A stretch of 18,821 nucleotides of DNA from DASTPP01 sp035762175. Lineage in GTDB: Bacteria; Myxococcota_A; Polyangia; Polyangiales; Polyangiaceae. The notes beneath the pieces were generated by a model that saw only the letters and a program-made list of their open reading frames with translations, was not told where the DNA came from and did no database searches. Below are positions 1 to 6,079 of this stretch, one piece after another. The translations under genes and the position numbers were made by a program. The stretch spans positions 1-18,821 of the forward strand of contig DASTPP010000229.1 of NCBI GenBank assembly GCA_035762175.1, given 5' to 3'. The first letter of the stretch is position 1; each line of letters begins with the position of its first letter.

Positions 1-239
1 ACGAGTGGGTGAGCGACCCGGTGCCCCTCGCGCTCGTGACGCGCGCCCCCGACGAGAACGGCGCCTACCCGCCGCAGTCGGTGCGCCCGGGCAACGGCAT
101 CTTCGTCGGGGGCTTCTTCAGCACGACCAACCAGAACGGCGAGGGGTGCGCCTACGTCACGCTCACCCACGAGCCCTCGTACCACGACTACTCGACCGGC
201 TTCCGCTGCTGCGCCGACGCCGCCTCGGGCCCAGAGTAG
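1..239 (+). CDS. C-terminal end of a formylglycine-generating-enzyme-like (SUMF1/FGE-sulfatase domain) protein, 5' truncated by window edge
   Basis: The frame is open from base 3 to the TAG at 237-239, so only about 78 C-terminal residues are seen. They begin EWVSDP and include GGFFSTTNQ, GEGCAYVT and the ending YHDYSTGFRCCAD. An EW(V) motif, a GG(S/F)F block and a final GFRC(C) are hallmarks of the C-terminal half of FGE-sulfatase domains, whose members modify sulfatases or act as structural or regulatory modules in myxobacteria. The substrate and any kinase or signal-peptide domain lie upstream of the window, so enzyme activity cannot be judged. A GTG at 9 falls inside the EWVSD motif and is not a plausible start. 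Family assignment is fairly sure; function is not. Confidence 0.72.
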   Translation, partial: EWVSDPVPLALVTRAPDENGAYPPQSVRPGNGIFVGGFFSTTNQNGEGCAYVTLTHEPSYHDYSTGFRCCADAASGPE

Positions 240-323
240 GGCGACCCCGCCCGGCGCCCGCCCGAGCGCTGAAGGCGCGCCCACGCGCGCTGAAGCCCCG
301 ACTCGCCCGAGCGCCGAAGCCCC

Positions 324-415
324 GCCCGCCCGAGCCTCGGAGGTGCACTCGCCCGGGCACCGAAGGCGCGCCCGCCCGAGCCTCGGAGGTGCACTCGCCC
401 GGGCACCGAAGGCGC
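324..415. repeat. Two tandem copies of a 46-bp GC-rich repeat, with degenerate fragments on the left
   Basis: The segment beginning CGCCCGCCCGAGCCTCGGAG at 324 recurs at 370 with a period of 46. The copies are identical over at least about 40 bases, and shorter related pieces (GCGCTGAAG, GCGCCGAAG) occur from about 268 to 323. The gene-free stretch 240-555 holds this array and the leader of the next gene; nothing else stands out. A period of 46 is not a multiple of three, and no frame through it keeps coding character, so it is read as non-coding. Confidence 0.8.
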
Positions 416-476
416 GCCCGCGCCGGCGCCGCAGCGGGGCCGCGCCCCGCGGGGAGGCGCCCGGGCCTCGCGGCCA

Positions 477-506
477 TTGCGCCGCCCGCCCAGGGAAGAG
501 AACAAT
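477..506 (+). promoter_or_regulatory. Candidate housekeeping promoter for the Pro-rich lipoprotein gene
   Basis: TTGCGC (477-482) and AACAAT (501-506) are separated by 18 bases. They match the sigma-70-type consensus at 3/6 and 4/6 positions. The pair lies in the only AT-richer patch of this leader, about 50 bases before the ATG at 556. This is suggestive only. Confidence 0.3.
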
Positions 507-555
507 CGCCCGCTGCGGTAGGAGACGAGACCGAGCGGGGGCGGAGGGAACCACC

Positions 556-996
556 ATGGGTAAGCGAGCCAAATCGGCCAGTATCGTGATGGGGTGTGCT
601 TGCTTGGCGGCGGCGGCGGGCTGCACCGTCCGGTCGGTCGAAGAAGCGCCGCCGCCTCCGCCCCCTCCGCCGCCCCAGTTCGTCGTTGCCCCGACGGTGG
701 CGCCGACCGTCGCACCCACCATCGCACCGACGATCGTCCCCCCTGCGCTGCCGCCCCCGATTTTCGTCGCTCCGCCCGCGGCGACGACCACGGTCGCCGC
801 GCCGCCGCCGGGGGGGTTCTTGCCGCCGGGGGGGTTCCCGCTGCCGCTGCCCTTCCCGGGCGCCACGACGACCTCGACCACCACGGCGCCGCCGGGAGGC
901 CGCCCGCCAGGGCCGCAGCCGACGACGGCCGGGCCGCCCGGCGGACGCCCCCCGGGGCCCTCGCCGACGGGGCTCCGGCCGCCCGCGAAGCAGTAA
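556..996 (+). CDS. Small proline-rich putative lipoprotein
   Basis: The 146-aa product starts MGKRAKSASIVMGCACLAAA and reaches AGC at residues 21-23. This looks like a lipoprotein signal peptide with Cys23 as the acylated residue, although the -3 position is Ala rather than the usual Leu. The mature part is low-complexity: a run of about ten prolines, alternating PTVAPT/PTIAPT segments, two PPGGF units, a Thr-rich stretch and PPGGRPPGP units near the end. No catalytic domain is visible, and a surface or periplasm-spanning spacer role is an inference. The ATG at 556 was chosen because GGAGGG (543-548) lies 7 bases upstream and the signal peptide begins there. The frame is open further upstream to 343, but that part is repeat DNA. 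Family not recognised. Confidence 0.68.
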   Translation: MGKRAKSASIVMGCACLAAAAGCTVRSVEEAPPPPPPPPPQFVVAPTVAPTVAPTIAPTIVPPALPPPIFVAPPAATTTVAAPPPGGFLPPGGFPLPLPFPGATTTSTTTAPPGGRPPGPQPTTAGPPGGRPPGPSPTGLRPPAKQ

Positions 997-1029
997 CCGA
1001 CGGGGCTCCGGCCGCCCGCGAGGCAGTAA
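964..1029 (+). repeat. 33-bp tandem duplication of the lipoprotein 3' end, including its stop codon
   Basis: Bases 964-996 (the last ten codons plus TAA of the lipoprotein gene) are followed directly by a second copy at 997-1029. The copies differ at one base (AAG versus AGG near the end). The second copy is in the same frame and ends in TAA, but lies after the first stop and is not translated unless the stop is read through. Confidence 0.9.
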
Positions 1030-1061
1030 CCTCGGGGGCGCATCGGGCGGCCAAGGCCGAT

Positions 1062-1331
1062 CTACGAGGGGTCGACGCGGGGGTAGCCGTCGACCTCTTC
1101 CGTCGCCAACCTGAGGCGATGTACGAGCTGCGGCCCCTCGTCGGTCACCGCGTGCTCGACGCGGATGACCCGCAAAACACGCTTGGGCGACTGCGACCCG
1201 GGCCAGTCTCCCGGGTCGACGAGCTCGCCGACGTGAATGGCCACCCAGGGCGTCGCCGCCTCAAAGAGCGCCCAAACTTCGTTGTAATTGTCGGGTCGAC
1301 GGACCTCGAGCACATAACGGACGGGCTTCAT
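1062..1331 (-). CDS. Small conserved-looking hypothetical protein, 89 aa
   Basis: I do not recognise the family. The product starts MKPVRYVLEVRRPDNYNEVW and reads like a compact folded alpha/beta domain with normal composition: three hydrophobic strands (YVLEVRRP, WVAIHVGEL, RVLRVIRVEHAV) and no signal peptide or membrane segment. The 'PDNYNEVWALFEAATPW' region looks like a helix between strands. It ends in TAG at 1062-1064. The gene stands alone, tail-to-tail with the lipoprotein gene and back-to-back with the 47-aa ORF. No Shine-Dalgarno is seen; instead TAAAGT sits 6 bases before the ATG, compatible with a leaderless message. Third codon positions are mostly G/C, though with more A/T than in neighbours. 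Confidence 0.6.
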   Translation of the reverse strand: MKPVRYVLEVRRPDNYNEVWALFEAATPWVAIHVGELVDPGDWPGSQSPKRVLRVIRVEHAVTDEGPQLVHRLRLATEEVDGYPRVDPS

Positions 1332-1337
1332 CAGCCT

Positions 1338-1343
1338 ACTTTA
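1338..1343 (-). promoter_or_regulatory. TAAAGT, -10-like hexamer 6 bases before the start codon
   Basis: On the minus strand TAAAGT ends 6 bases before the ATG at 1331, and no Shine-Dalgarno is present. A transcript starting about 7 bases downstream of a -10 box would begin at or next to the ATG. The same arrangement occurs before pncB and the DsbA-like gene. Confidence 0.3.
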
Positions 1344-1453
1344 GCCGGCCCCCTGGCCCTTGCGGCCAGCGAGCGCCGGGCGGGCCGGGGGGCGGCGCCC
1401 CCGCCCGGGTTCGGGAGCCCAAGATGAGGCCCCGATCGGGGTGCTGGCGTCTA

Positions 1454-1487
1454 TTGCATTGACAAGTCGTCCACTATAACAGATGAT
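1454..1487 (+). promoter_or_regulatory. AT-rich promoter candidate upstream of the 47-aa ORF and XRE/cupin regulator
   Basis: This island is strikingly AT-rich for the window. It contains TTGACA (1459-1464) and TATAAC (1475-1480), both near-consensus but only 10 bases apart, so they cannot be one standard promoter. TTGCAT (1454-1459) with a 15-base spacer to TATAAC, or TTGACA with GATGAT (1482-1487) at 17 bases, are the workable readings. The start codon at 1516 lies about 30 bases downstream. Confidence 0.35.
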
Positions 1488-1515
1488 TGAGGTGCCGCTG
1501 CTGAGCGAGGTTCCC

Positions 1516-1659
1516 ATGGCAAGCGAGGCCCGAGTCATCGATCTGCAAGACTACCGTCGTCGGCGTCAGGGCTCGGCGCCCCCGCAAAACGGGGCCCCGC
1601 CCGCGTGGGCGATGCCCGTGATGTGGTGGTGGGTCTGGGTCCCTGTTTGGCCGATGTGA
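1516..1659 (+). CDS. 47-aa microprotein with basic N-terminal half and Trp-rich hydrophobic tail
   Basis: This ORF was found by reading from the ATG at 1516, which has GAGG at 1507-1510 five bases upstream. The N-terminal half contains VIDLQDYRRRRQ (residues 7-18), a soluble basic segment. A Pro/Gly linker follows (residues 20-29). The last 17 residues, WAMPVMWWWVWVPVWPM, contain six Trp and no charged residue. That tail is long enough to sit in a membrane interface but short for a spanning helix. The TGA at 1657-1659 overlaps the ATG at 1659 of the regulator frame by one base, a typical translational-coupling arrangement. A promoter-like AT-rich island lies just upstream. Family not recognised; a leader peptide for the regulator or a membrane-associated microprotein are both possible. 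Confidence 0.5.
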   Translation: MASEARVIDLQDYRRRRQGSAPPQNGAPPAWAMPVMWWWVWVPVWPM

Positions 1660-2702
1660 TGCCTTCCGCGCGCGGGGGGGGGCGCCTCGAGGGCGCGCGT
1701 ACGGCGGCGAAGGGCGGCCAGGGGGCCGAGGCCCTCGGCCGGGCCGAAGCGGGGGCTGACGGGGCGGCCGAGGTCGAGGGGGCGGCGGCCTCCGATGCGG
1801 CGGCGGCCTCCGATACGGCGGTGCCCTCCGACGCGGCGTCGGGGGCCGACGGCGCGTCGGCGGCCGAGCGGGGGCCTCAGGTTGAAGGCGCGTCGGCGAC
1901 CGAGCGGGGGCCTCAGGCCGAGGGGGCGTCGACGGCCGAGCGGGGGCCGCGGAGCGAGGGGGCGTTGGCCGCCGAGCGCGGGCTGCGGGGCGAGGGGGCG
2001 TTGGTCGCCGAGCGGGGTGGCCTGGCGAAGGCGGCGCTTGCGGGCGAGGCGCCCCCGGCCGCCGAGCCTGCGGAGGCGGTCGAGGGGCCGCCGAGCATGT
2101 CCAGAGGGGCGGGCGAGGGGGGGGGCCCGGGCGAAGGGGGCGATGTGGGCGCCGCGGTGGGCGTGAACCTGCGGCGCCTGCGCAGCAAGCGCGGCCTCTC
2201 GCTCGAGCGGCTCTCGAAGGCGTGCGGGGTCAGCCGGGCGATGCTCAGCCAGATCGAGCTGCGCCAGAGCGTGCCGACCATCAACGTCCTGTGGAAGATC
2301 GCGCGGGCGCTCGACGTGCCTTTTTCGGCGCTGCTCACCGAGCGGCCGGTGCCGAACACGTTCGTCCTGCGGGCGTCGCGCGCGAAGGTGCTCTCGTCGG
2401 CCGACGGCTCGTTCTCGTCGCGGGCGCTCTTCCCCTTCGACGAGCCGCACTTCGTCGAATTTTACGAACTGCGGCTCGGCCCCCGCGCCCGCGAGGACGC
2501 CGGCGCGCACCCGCCCGGCACGCGCGAGAACCTCGTGGTCACCGCGGGCGTGCTCGAGCTCTCGGTGGGCAGCGAAGAGCACCGGCTCGAGGCCGGCGAC
2601 GCCATCTATTTCGGGGCGGACGTGCCCCACGCCTATCGAAACCCCGCCGACGACCCCGTCATGATGTACCTTGTCATGACGTATGTCGAACGAACGGGTT
2701 GA
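1659..2702 (+). CDS. XRE-family HTH and cupin domain transcriptional regulator with repeat-bearing N-terminal extension
   Basis: From 1659 the product has 347 aa. Residues about 167-226 form an XRE-type helix-turn-helix (LRRLRSKRGLSLERLSKACG, then VSRAMLSQIELRQSVPTINV). Residues about 270-340 form a small cupin sensor domain with GDAIYFGADVPHAYRN as its second cupin motif. Such HTH-cupin proteins usually have 180-200 aa and bind a small ligand in the cupin; the ligand here is unknown. The excess length is an Ala/Gly/Glu-rich extension with six 12-residue repeats. Start choice is uncertain: ATG 1659 overlaps the upstream stop, GTG 1605 is the longest frame, and ATG 2097 (MSRGAGEGG) gives a family-typical 201 aa. 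Third positions stay G/C through the repeats, which favours translation. It is convergent with the Met-rich gene. Confidence 0.82.
   Translation: MPSARGGGRLEGARTAAKGGQGAEALGRAEAGADGAAEVEGAAASDAAAASDTAVPSDAASGADGASAAERGPQVEGASATERGPQAEGASTAERGPRSEGALAAERGLRGEGALVAERGGLAKAALAGEAPPAAEPAEAVEGPPSMSRGAGEGGGPGEGGDVGAAVGVNLRRLRSKRGLSLERLSKACGVSRAMLSQIELRQSVPTINVLWKIARALDVPFSALLTERPVPNTFVLRASRAKVLSSADGSFSSRALFPFDEPHFVEFYELRLGPRAREDAGAHPPGTRENLVVTAGVLELSVGSEEHRLEAGDAIYFGADVPHAYRNPADDPVMMYLVMTYVERTG
1851..2066 (+). repeat. Six tandem 36-bp units encoding 12-residue repeats (GASxAERGPQxE type)
   Basis: In the regulator frame the units read GASAAERGPQVE, GASATERGPQAE, GASTAERGPRSE, GALAAERGLRGE, GALVAERGGLAK and AALAGEAPPAAE. 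Divergence rises toward the 3' end. The period is a multiple of three and no stop interrupts it, consistent with a translated, disordered linker. Confidence 0.85.
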
Positions 2703-2767
2703 GCGCTCGGGCCCCCGGGCGTCCCGGCTTCGGGGCCGCCCGGCGCCGGCGAGCGCCCCGGCGGGCG

Positions 2768-2785
2768 GGCGGCCGCGCGGCCGCC
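2768..2785. terminator. 18-bp perfect palindrome between convergent stop codons, possible bidirectional terminator hairpin
   Basis: GGCGGCCGCGCGGCCGCC is its own reverse complement. It sits between the regulator stop (2702) and the Met-rich gene stop (2791), where a two-way transcription stop is expected. There is no T-run on either side, so an intrinsic terminator is not proven. Confidence 0.4.
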
Positions 2786-2790
2786 GCCCC

Positions 2791-3351
2791 TCACTTCATC
2801 ATGCCGGCGCCGGCCGCGGCGGGCATCATCGCGCCGCCCGGCTGCGCCATCGTGCCCATCATCATGGGCATGCCGCCGCAGGACATCATCACGGGCATGC
2901 CCGAGCCGGCCATCTTCATCATCGCGTCCATGCGCTCGCGCATCGACTCCATCGTCTGGCCCTCGGCCGGCATCATCCGGCAGACCATGCCCTCCTTGGT
3001 CATCTCCATCTGAACGCGGCACATCATCGGCATCATGGTGGGCATCGTGCCGCCCATCATGGTGGGCATCGTGCCGCCCATCATGTTCATCATGCCGGGC
3101 ATCATGCCGCCCATCATGCCGGGCATCATCGGCATCATGTTCATCATGCCGGGCATCATGTTCATCATGCCGGGCATCATCGGCATCATGTTCATCATGC
3201 CGGGCATCATCGGCATCATGCCGCCCATCATGCCGGGCATCATGTTCATCATGCCGCCCATCATGCCGGGCATCATGCCGGGCATCATCGGCATCATGGT
3301 CATGGGCATCATGTTCATCATGGCGGGGTTGGTCGGCATCATGGTCATCAT
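2791..3351 (-). CDS. Methionine-rich repeat protein (44% Met), 186 aa
   Basis: The product contains 82 Met in 186 residues. Residues 1-110 are built only of Met, Pro, Gly, Asn, Thr and Ala, in variants of MMPGMM, NMMPMM and GGMM, with no charged or aromatic residue. Residues 111-186 are different: CRVQMEMTKEGMVCRMMPAE, an amphipathic ESMRERMDAMMKM stretch and a MSCGGMPMMM end, with Cys at 111, 124 and 158. No signal peptide is seen. Coding on this strand and frame is supported by GAGAGAGG 9 bases before the ATG, a clean stop, and near-exclusive G/C third positions in the non-repetitive tail. Met clusters bind Cu(I) in known copper proteins and can also act as oxidant sinks; both roles are inferences here. 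I do not recognise the family. Confidence 0.72.
   Translation of the reverse strand: MMTMMPTNPAMMNMMPMTMMPMMPGMMPGMMGGMMNMMPGMMGGMMPMMPGMMNMMPMMPGMMNMMPGMMNMMPMMPGMMGGMMPGMMNMMGGTMPTMMGGTMPTMMPMMCRVQMEMTKEGMVCRMMPAEGQTMESMRERMDAMMKMAGSGMPVMMSCGGMPMMMGTMAQPGGAMMPAAAGAGMMK
3022..3351 (-). repeat. Imperfect short-period repeats encoding the MMPGMM/NMMPMM array
   Basis: The DNA consists of ATGATG pairs joined by CC, GG or AAC-containing codons, in nested 9-, 15- and 24-bp registers. One clear example is a 24-bp unit repeated exactly at 3031-3054 and 3055-3078, encoding two GGTMPTMM copies. All periods are multiples of three, so copy-number changes keep the frame. Confidence 0.85.
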
Positions 3352-3632
3352 GGCGTTCGGCCTCTCTCGTCGCTCGAGCAGCGTCGCGGTCGTCGTTCTC
3401 GGACCGGGGCGTCCTACCTTCCGGCGGGGGCCTGCGCAAACGCCTGCGGCCCGGCCCCGTCGCTTTCCTCCGGCCGAGCGGAGGGGCGTCCGTGCCGGCT
3501 GGAGGGCGGGCGCGGCGTTCGGGGGTGCAAGGGGGGCCGGGCGCGCGGCCTTCGCGCCGCGGGGGGCTGCGGCCGGGGGCTGAGGGCCCGGGGGCGGCGG
3601 GGGGCGGGGGCGGCGTTCGGGGCGGGGGCGGC

Positions 3633-4964
3633 GTGCTGAGCGGGCCGCCGGGCGGGGCCGGGCTGCCTCCGCAGGCGGGGGCCGACCCCTGGGCGCAGGG
3701 GGCGCCCTGGCCCTGGCTGCCGCCTCGCCAAGACGAGGCGTCGGCGCCGCCGACCGCGCCGCCGCTGCCCGCGCGGCGGGGCTGGGCGGTCGCGGCGATG
3801 GTCACGCTGATGTTGTCCATCTCGTACCTGGACCGGCAGGTCCTCTCGGTGCTCTCGCCGAAGGTGATCGCGGCGCTCGGGCTGACCAACACCGAGTACG
3901 GCCTGCTCGGCTCGGCCTTCTCGCTCGCGTACCTGATGGGGGCGCCGGTCGCGGGCTTCGGGCTCGACCGCGTCGGGGCGCGGCGGGGCCTGGCCGTCGC
4001 GCTGCTCGTCTGGTCGGCGGTGTCGGCCTCGCACACGCTGATGGCGGGCTTCTGGTCGCTGCTCGCGCTGCGCGTGGCGCTCGGCCTGGCGGAGGCGCCG
4101 TCGTTCCCGGGGGCGGTGCAGTCGATCCACCGGGCGATGCCCTCGGGGGGCGCGCGCATGCGGGCGGTGGGGCTGCTCTACACGGGCAGCTCGCTCGGCG
4201 CCGTCTCGGCGCCGCTGGTCGCCAACGCCTTCGACCGCGCCTTCGGCTGGCGCTTCGCGTTCTTCGGCTCGGCGCTCGTCGGCCTGCTCTGGCTGCCCTT
4301 CTGGCTCGCGGTGAGCGGCGGGCGGGCGCGCCGCGCGCTCGAGGCGCCGCCCGGGCCCCGGGCGGCCCGCGTGACGATGCGCGAGGTCTGGTCGTACGGC
4401 GCCGTGCGGCGCGCCTTCGTCGCCACCTTCACCTTCGGGCCGGTCATCGGGTTCGCGCTGACGTGGCTGACCAAGTTCCTCGCCGACACGCACGGCCTGA
4501 CGCCGCGGCAGGCGGCGCCCTACCTGATCTTGCCGCCGCTCTGCTTCGACCTCGGGGCGGTGGTCTTCGGGCAGCTCGTCGGCCGCGCGCCGCGCCGGGC
4601 GTACACCTACTTCTCGGTCGCCGCCGCGCTCGCCGCGCTGATGGGCGCGCTGCCCTTCGTCAGCGGCCCCTGGGCCATCTCGGTGCTCTGCAGCGCGAGC
4701 CTGGCGGGCGCGGGGGGCGTGCTCGTCATCAACACGGGCAAGCTGATGGCGAGCGTGCCCGGCGCGGCCGTCTCGACCGCGGGCGGCCTCAGCGCCTCGG
4801 CCCAGTCGCTCGCGCTCATCATCGCGCACCCGCTCATCGGGCAGTCGATCGACCGCACGGGCAGCTACGTGCCGGCCTTGCTCTCGGTCGGCGCCGTCGC
4901 GCTGCTCGGGGCGGGCGTCTGGCTGAGCTGGCCGCCGCCGCCCGAGCTCGAGGCGAGGGGCTGA
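3633..4964 (+). CDS. MFS transporter of the anion:cation symporter (ACS, ExuT/GudP-like) type
   Basis: The product is an inner-membrane permease of the major facilitator superfamily. Near its start it shows SISYLDRQVLSVLSPKVI followed by TNTEYGLLGSAFSLAYLMG, the signature of ACS-family hexuronate/organic-anion symporters. After it come GFGLDRVGARRG (the loop 2-3 motif) and alternating hydrophobic helices, about 12 in all, to the end. From GTG 3633 it has 443 aa, a normal family length. The frame is open from GTG 3492, but that adds 47 Arg/Gly-rich residues unlike any transporter N-terminus. Neither start has a clear ribosome binding site. The substrate cannot be told from sequence; a sugar acid or other carboxylate is the family expectation. 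It is divergent from the Met-rich gene, with about 280 bases of GC-rich DNA between them, and it overlaps the convergent phosphoesterase gene by 100 bp. Confidence 0.85.
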   Translation: MLSGPPGGAGLPPQAGADPWAQGAPWPWLPPRQDEASAPPTAPPLPARRGWAVAAMVTLMLSISYLDRQVLSVLSPKVIAALGLTNTEYGLLGSAFSLAYLMGAPVAGFGLDRVGARRGLAVALLVWSAVSASHTLMAGFWSLLALRVALGLAEAPSFPGAVQSIHRAMPSGGARMRAVGLLYTGSSLGAVSAPLVANAFDRAFGWRFAFFGSALVGLLWLPFWLAVSGGRARRALEAPPGPRAARVTMREVWSYGAVRRAFVATFTFGPVIGFALTWLTKFLADTHGLTPRQAAPYLILPPLCFDLGAVVFGQLVGRAPRRAYTYFSVAAALAALMGALPFVSGPWAISVLCSASLAGAGGVLVINTGKLMASVPGAAVSTAGGLSASAQSLALIIAHPLIGQSIDRTGSYVPALLSVGAVALLGAGVWLSWPPPPELEARG

Positions 4965-5794
4965 GCGCCCCCGCCGGCCGGGCCGAGGACGAAGAGCGCG
5001 ACGTCGGGCGGGGCGTAGGCGCGCACGGGCAGCTCGGTCGCGCCGACGCCGCGCGAGACGAAGAGCCAGGTGCCCTCGACGCGGTGCAGGCCGAAGGGCA
5101 GGCGCCGGCTGTAGGGGCCCGGCGGCAGCACGAGGGGGCGGGGGCCGGGCAGCGCGATCTGGCCGCCGTGGGTGTGCCCGCAGAGCATGAGATCGACGCC
5201 CGGGCCGCGGGCGAAGGCGAGGCCGTCGGGCGAGTGGCAGAGCGCGAGGGTGAGGCCGGCGCCGCGGCAGGCGGCGAGGGCGGGGGCGGCGTCGGGGGCG
5301 CCCGTCCAGGGGTCGTCGAGGCCGAGGACGGCGACGTCGTCGAAGGGCGGCGGCAGGCGCGCGGCCTCGTTGACGAGCACGCGGGCGCCGGCGCGGGCGA
5401 GCGCGCGCTCGAGCCGGTCGTGCGCCGTCCAGAGGTCGTGGTTGCCGAGGACCGCGAGCTTGACCGGGGCGGGCAGGGCCGCGACGCGCGCCGTGAGCTC
5501 GGCGGCGAGCGCCGGCGTCGCGTCGAGGAACACGTAGTCGCCCCCGAGCAGCAGCAGGTCGGGCGCGAGCGAGCCGGCGAGCTCGAAGGCGCGGTCGAGC
5601 GTGGCGCGTGCGGTGGTCGGGCCCAGGTGCAGGTCGGACAGGAACGCGACGCGCAGGGGCCGGCGCCCGGGCCGGGGCGGCAGCAGCGGCAGCCGGTGCT
5701 CGACGAGCCGGACGCGGCGCGCGGCCGGGACGAGGCCCCAGAGCCGGGCGGGCCAGCCGAAGGGGCCGTAGGCCAGGCGCAGCGCCGACTCCAT
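4865..5794 (-). CDS. Calcineurin-like metallophosphoesterase (YkuE/YaeI-like)
   Basis: The 309-aa product has the full set of metallophosphoesterase motifs: SDLHLG (Asp54, His56), GGDYVF (Asp86), GNHD (Asn119, His120), CHSPD (His187) and GHTHGGQ (His207, His209). These residues hold two metal ions that hydrolyse phosphodiesters. The GHTHGGQI(A)LP block and the overall layout fit the YkuE/YaeI branch, several of whose members act on membrane lipids or at the envelope. The N-terminal 50 residues lack a strong transmembrane segment or Tat motif. ATG 5794 was chosen because upstream codons lose protein character; the frame is open to 6469. The last 38 residues (Gly/Ser/Pro/Thr-rich) lie beyond the conserved fold, and most of this tail is antisense to the transporter gene. 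Confidence 0.87.
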   Translation of the reverse strand: MESALRLAYGPFGWPARLWGLVPAARRVRLVEHRLPLLPPRPGRRPLRVAFLSDLHLGPTTARATLDRAFELAGSLAPDLLLLGGDYVFLDATPALAAELTARVAALPAPVKLAVLGNHDLWTAHDRLERALARAGARVLVNEAARLPPPFDDVAVLGLDDPWTGAPDAAPALAACRGAGLTLALCHSPDGLAFARGPGVDLMLCGHTHGGQIALPGPRPLVLPPGPYSRRLPFGLHRVEGTWLFVSRGVGATELPVRAYAPPDVALFVLGPAGGGAQPLASSSGGGGQLSQTPAPSSATAPTESKAGT

Positions 5795-6079
5795 CAGGCC
5801 GCGGCCGGGGCTGTAGTTTCGCCCCCGCCCGTCCGGGCGTAGCTTCAACCAAGGCTCGCGCACGGCCCGCTCTCTGCCACCCGCCCCGCCCGCGCGCCAG
5901 GGCGTAGGGGGCCTCCCCACAGCTTCTCCTCGTGCCCTGCACGGGCCCTGAATCGCGGGTCGAATTTTGTCGTTTCCCCGCGCTTCGGGCGCCCCGGCGG
6001 CGCGCGGCCGCCTTATCATCGACCGACCGCCCCGAGGTGACGCGTTGCAAAGTGGCGTGTGCGTAGCGAGGGTCGCCAG

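Noticed and set aside
1459..1480. TTGACA and TATAAC as one promoter
   Set aside because: The spacer is 10 bases, far from the usual 16-18. They were kept only as parts of alternative pairings.
2683..3639. His-rich open frame on the plus strand opposite the Met-rich gene
   Set aside because: CAT (His) is the reverse complement of ATG (Met), so a Met array always gives a His array on the other strand. In the His frame the third positions are often T, against the genome's habit, and it lacks a ribosome binding site.
3414..6050. An 878-codon minus-strand open frame
   Set aside because: It is mostly Arg/Pro and covers the MFS gene in antisense and the phosphoesterase gene out of frame. No domain is recognisable.
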